NCBI RefSeq assembly: GCF_954871325.1
Contig: NC_088775.1
Location: forward strand, 75,493,561-75,557,560
Direction: 5' to 3'
From: Gordionus sp. m RMFG-2023
Taxonomy: Eukaryota > Nematomorpha > Gordioida > Chordodea > Parachordodidae
DNA length: 64,000 bases
Below are positions 61,357-64,000 of this stretch, in pieces; the stretch's first letter is position 1, and every line of letters starts with the position of its first letter. The notes beneath the pieces are model-generated. The model had not been told where the DNA came from, searched no databases, and was given only the letters and a program-made list of their open reading frames with translations. Made by a program: the position numbers and the translations under genes.

Positions 61357-62160
61357 TCACAACTGGAAGGTATGTTCAAGCTGATGGGGAACTAATCGCT
61401 CGGTGAGCTTGTTTTTAATGCGGGTACAAATAATTTTAGATATAATTCGACGGAAAATAGAGCCGACGGCGATTGGGCGTATACCGCCATCCTTTTTGTT
61501 TAAGGCTATTAAGCATGCACCGTGAATAAGAGGTTGTACTGCAGAAGGTATGTTGTCGTTTAAAATATGATTAAGTAGAGTTGTTATGTTGTGTATAAGT
61601 TCAATGTTGGTGGTTGTTGATTTGGTGAGGTCCTGAAGGTATATAGCTCTAAAACTGTCAAGTCCTCTTGAGGAGTCTTTTCGGAAGACTATTGCCTTAG
61701 TAACTTTTATGACGGTTAAAGGAGGAGTAGGAATGGATAGAGGTGGTGGTGGTAATTCATTAAAATCTTGGAGATGTATAGATTGTAATAAGAGTATAGT
61801 GTCCAAATTGTCAGGGTATATGGTGTCTTCGGACACTGCTAAATTTAGAGCTGCTTTAATATTACACGCGTTAATTTTACGGTTGATAAGTTTAGCCTTT
61901 AAATTTGGGATGTTAGGATTATAGTTAGGTCTTGAAGAGCAAGAGGGATTGCTGTTAGGGATTGGGTTGTTTAATTGACACTTAATTTGTTTTGTTAAGT
62001 TCAATTTTGTCGATGGAGCCTTCAAATTGGTAAAACAAAAATCAAAAAGTTTTTTCCAGTTGTCAGCATTTGTGATATTATTATTGAGTGATTGAATAGT
62101 TATATTAAGTTTATTGGCTGTGAGTGTTCTGACTCCCCGAGGAATCCTAGATATCGTCAA
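61357..62160 (-). pseudogene. LINE ORF fragment: reverse transcriptase N-terminal half
   Basis: A 267-codon open frame with RT motifs 1-2 (KDSSRGLDSFRAIYLQDL; ACLIALNKKDGGIRPIAVGS). It ends before motif B, which continues in other frames at 61000-61130. Confidence 0.8.
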
Positions 62161-62224
62161 GGGTAGTGTGTTATATAACCAGTAATATCCTACACTTCAA
62201 AAAATATTAATATTAAATTAACAA

Positions 62225-62576
62225 TTGATTTTTTCTAGGTGGAGCATATATGTTAATGATTATTGTAGGTTGAATTTAGTATTCATATAGAGGTGACCAC
62301 CTCTTTCAGATATATGAATGCAATTCCAGACCAATTATTGGAGGTGGTACCAGAACAAAAAAGCTTATAATCTTTGAAGTCTGCAGTATTATTTCCAGGG
62401 CAGTGGGTTTCTTGAATGCCTACAATTTCTAATTTCATATATGCAAAGTCTCTAAGCAATACTACTAATTTGTTTTTCATTCCATTTATATTAAGAGATG
62501 ATATTTGTAACTTACCGAAAATAATATGTTCCCTTTTAGTATATACGTTTGAATCTGAGATGTTATATTTAAACAT
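62225..62576 (-). mobile_element. LINE fragment: apurinic-type (APE) endonuclease
   Basis: LQISSLNINGMKNKLVVLLR and EIVGIQETH are APE endonuclease motifs; TIIINIYAPPRKNQ near 62240-62280 is the next motif in a shifted frame. It stops at about 62225, just upstream of the RLE-type LINE on the same strand. Confidence 0.7.
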
Positions 62577-63745
62577 TTAACTATTTTAAATCAATAAAAA
62601 TTATGTAAAGTAAAAGTAATTTTGGAAATAAGTGCTAAATATAGTTATGGATAATTGGTTGTAGATAGATTACTATTCTAAGTATAATATAAAATTCAAA
62701 ATAAAGGATTAAATTATTCTTAAAAATGTAGAGCATTAAATTAAAATATGTAAGGTTACTAGAAAAAAATTCCTAAAAAATAACTATTTTATTATATGAA
62801 ATAAGAAGGTTACTTTAGGAAAATTGGCTGGTTTTAAAGATCAAGTTATAGAAAAATTTAAATAACAAGTTATAAGTTATGTTATAATAAAATATGAATA
62901 TAGAAGAAAAAGTTAGAATTAATTTTAAAATAATTATTAAAACAATTTAATTTTAAAATAAATATTTTACAAGTTTTTTAGACAAAATTCTATAAAAATT
63001 TATAAAAAAATCAGCAATATTTGTTTACTATAACATAGCACTGTCTATCTTTCAGGTTTGCATTTTTCATTAAAATGTTATACCATAACTGATGTATTGA
63101 TAATTTGGGATAAGCTGATTGACAATTAATTTTAACTAAACTAATGAAAAAATTGATATGGCAATGGTATCTCAAGTCCGTGAATAATAATGATTCCAGG
63201 TTCACTATAATAATAATAACGTGGTAAATAATGAGGATCCTGAGCATTGCTGCTTAATACAAACAAGGATTTATGAGGACACTATTGATATTGACTCTTA
63301 AATGACAAAAATAATTGAAGGTAAAAAGAAGGAAAATATCAGACAAAGATAGTAAGCTCTTTAGGATAATGGGTCTCAGGAATTGGGATTACAATTACAG
63401 GGGTTGGATGCCTCCGGAATAGGACATGCTATATAGACATAACGTTATCTTACAAGGATATACTTACCTAACATAAGAATTACTTCTTTTCCATTTCTTA
63501 GATATCTAACCAGGCGTCACGTACATTATTATTTATATTTGGTTACAATTTCTTAACACTATCTTGCCGGTAACGGAACTAATACAACACCACTTTCGTA
63601 TTTCTCACTTCTTCACTTTGCTAGCTGGCTACATAGTGGTACTGTCCACTATAATAAAACGGATATACATCATGTATAGGATCTATATACTAGTGAATAT
63701 ACTTGGTGCACGCCTAACTCCTAGTGGGTGATGAGTGCAATTTCT
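62577..63745. other. AT-rich spacer, no gene seen
   Basis: Very AT-rich to about 63250, then more balanced to 63745. A minus-strand open frame at 63011-63247 is hydrophobic with no recognised similarity and is probably chance. Confidence 0.4.
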
Positions 63746-63749
63746 AGGC

Positions 63750-64000
63750 GTGGTAATGAATGAATGAATTTATCCATACTGGGATTGGAGAATTATTGGT
63801 AGAGCATTCCAGAGGTTGGGAGAGTGCATCAAAAATAGGTTGAATATCATTATTTAAAGCAGGGTAGCTGTATAAAGGGAGGTCTATTTGGGCTGTTGGT
63901 AGTGAGACACCTGAGAGAGGACATCTATTTTTCCGGGGTCCATGGGTCGCTATTTTCCCATTTTTGGTAACAGAAATGTTTTTAGAACAGACAGAACATG
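63750..64000 (-). pseudogene. LINE fragment: N-terminal zinc finger, continues past the edge
   Basis: Minus strand reads CSVCSKNISVTKNGKIATHG and PRKNRCPLSG, a C-x2-C...H...C finger I associate with the N-terminus of the same RLE-type LINE family as 59600-62180. It could be the 5' part of that element, separated by 1.6 kb, or another copy. Confidence 0.5.

Larger units (their letters stand above)
59600..62180 (-). mobile_element. LINE (non-LTR retrotransposon) with restriction-like endonuclease, degenerate
   Basis: Minus strand, N to C: a helical start SRIPRGVRTLTANKL (about 62155); reverse transcriptase with SSRGLDSFRAIYLQDL, DGGIRPIAVGSIFRRIISKI (61357-62160), GIQQGDPLGPALFCLG-like motif near 61100 and YLDDGTLAGP near 61040; FGGLGLRSPASLSLAAFL near 60600; then a CCHC (CTLC...HHPLHC) and an endonuclease core RPDGLTLIPW... 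LAWDYTC (59611-60240). CCHC followed by RPD...D is the layout of RLE-type LINEs (R2/NeSL/Hero group). Stops and frameshifts occur, most between 60240 and 61357. Confidence 0.8.

Noticed and set aside
1-64000. tRNA, rRNA or CRISPR-like structures
   Set aside because: I looked for tRNA-like GGTTCGAATCC boxes and regularly spaced repeats with unique spacers and saw none; the arrays present are direct minisatellites.

Overview
The window is AT-rich (roughly three quarters A+T by eye) metazoan nuclear DNA. It carries three spliced or single-exon host genes that are recognisable only by reading exons one by one, and these sit in a dense field of transposons. The gene set (GIT, APEH, FBXO8), the five introns of exactly 39-40 nt and the transposon mix point to an invertebrate. 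I cannot name the phylum from sequence alone.

Host genes. (1) 1-2699, minus: the intron-free 5' part of a GIT-type ArfGAP (zinc finger, ankyrin-like block, two SHD repeats), running off the left edge. (2) 4473-35328, plus: a complete acylamino-acid-releasing enzyme (APEH) gene modelled as 19 exons and 813 residues, with Ser652/Asp760/His791 as the expected catalytic triad. All exon phases agree and the total is an exact multiple of three. (3) 35581-43475, minus: a complete FBXO8 gene (F-box plus Sec7 domain), 5 exons and 460 residues, meeting APEH tail to tail 252 bp away. GIT and FBXO8 both act on ARF6 in other animals, so two ARF6 regulators flank APEH here.

Introns are bimodal: five are 39-40 nt, the rest are about 0.4-5.5 kb, and many of the longest hold transposons. 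These include hAT elements with TIRs and 8-bp target duplications (25240-26596; 26665-29002), hAT-like MITEs (15260-15644, 33931-34134, 37930-38134, 38250-38531), piggyBac-like copies (5511-6601, 9972-10233), TA-flanked TIR elements (7760-8547, 12521-13477), foldback repeats (20011-20266, 23281-23770), a 14-nt minisatellite (13721-14080) and LTR-retrotransposon fossils (20480-22640). FBXO8 intron 3 holds a degenerate transposase-like gene of an unclassified family, split by a hAT copy.

Right third (43.7-64 kb): no host gene was found. It holds a piggyBac-like element (43708-45430), a pile of fossil LTR elements (46.0-56.5 kb; two plus-strand Gypsy bodies around one LTR-like block and a minus-strand Gypsy inserted into one of them), a non-coding LTR element with intact ends and minisatellites inside (56561-58837), and a minus-strand LINE with a C-terminal restriction-like endonuclease (59.6-62.2 kb) next to an APE-endonuclease fragment and a matching N-terminal zinc-finger fragment at the right edge.
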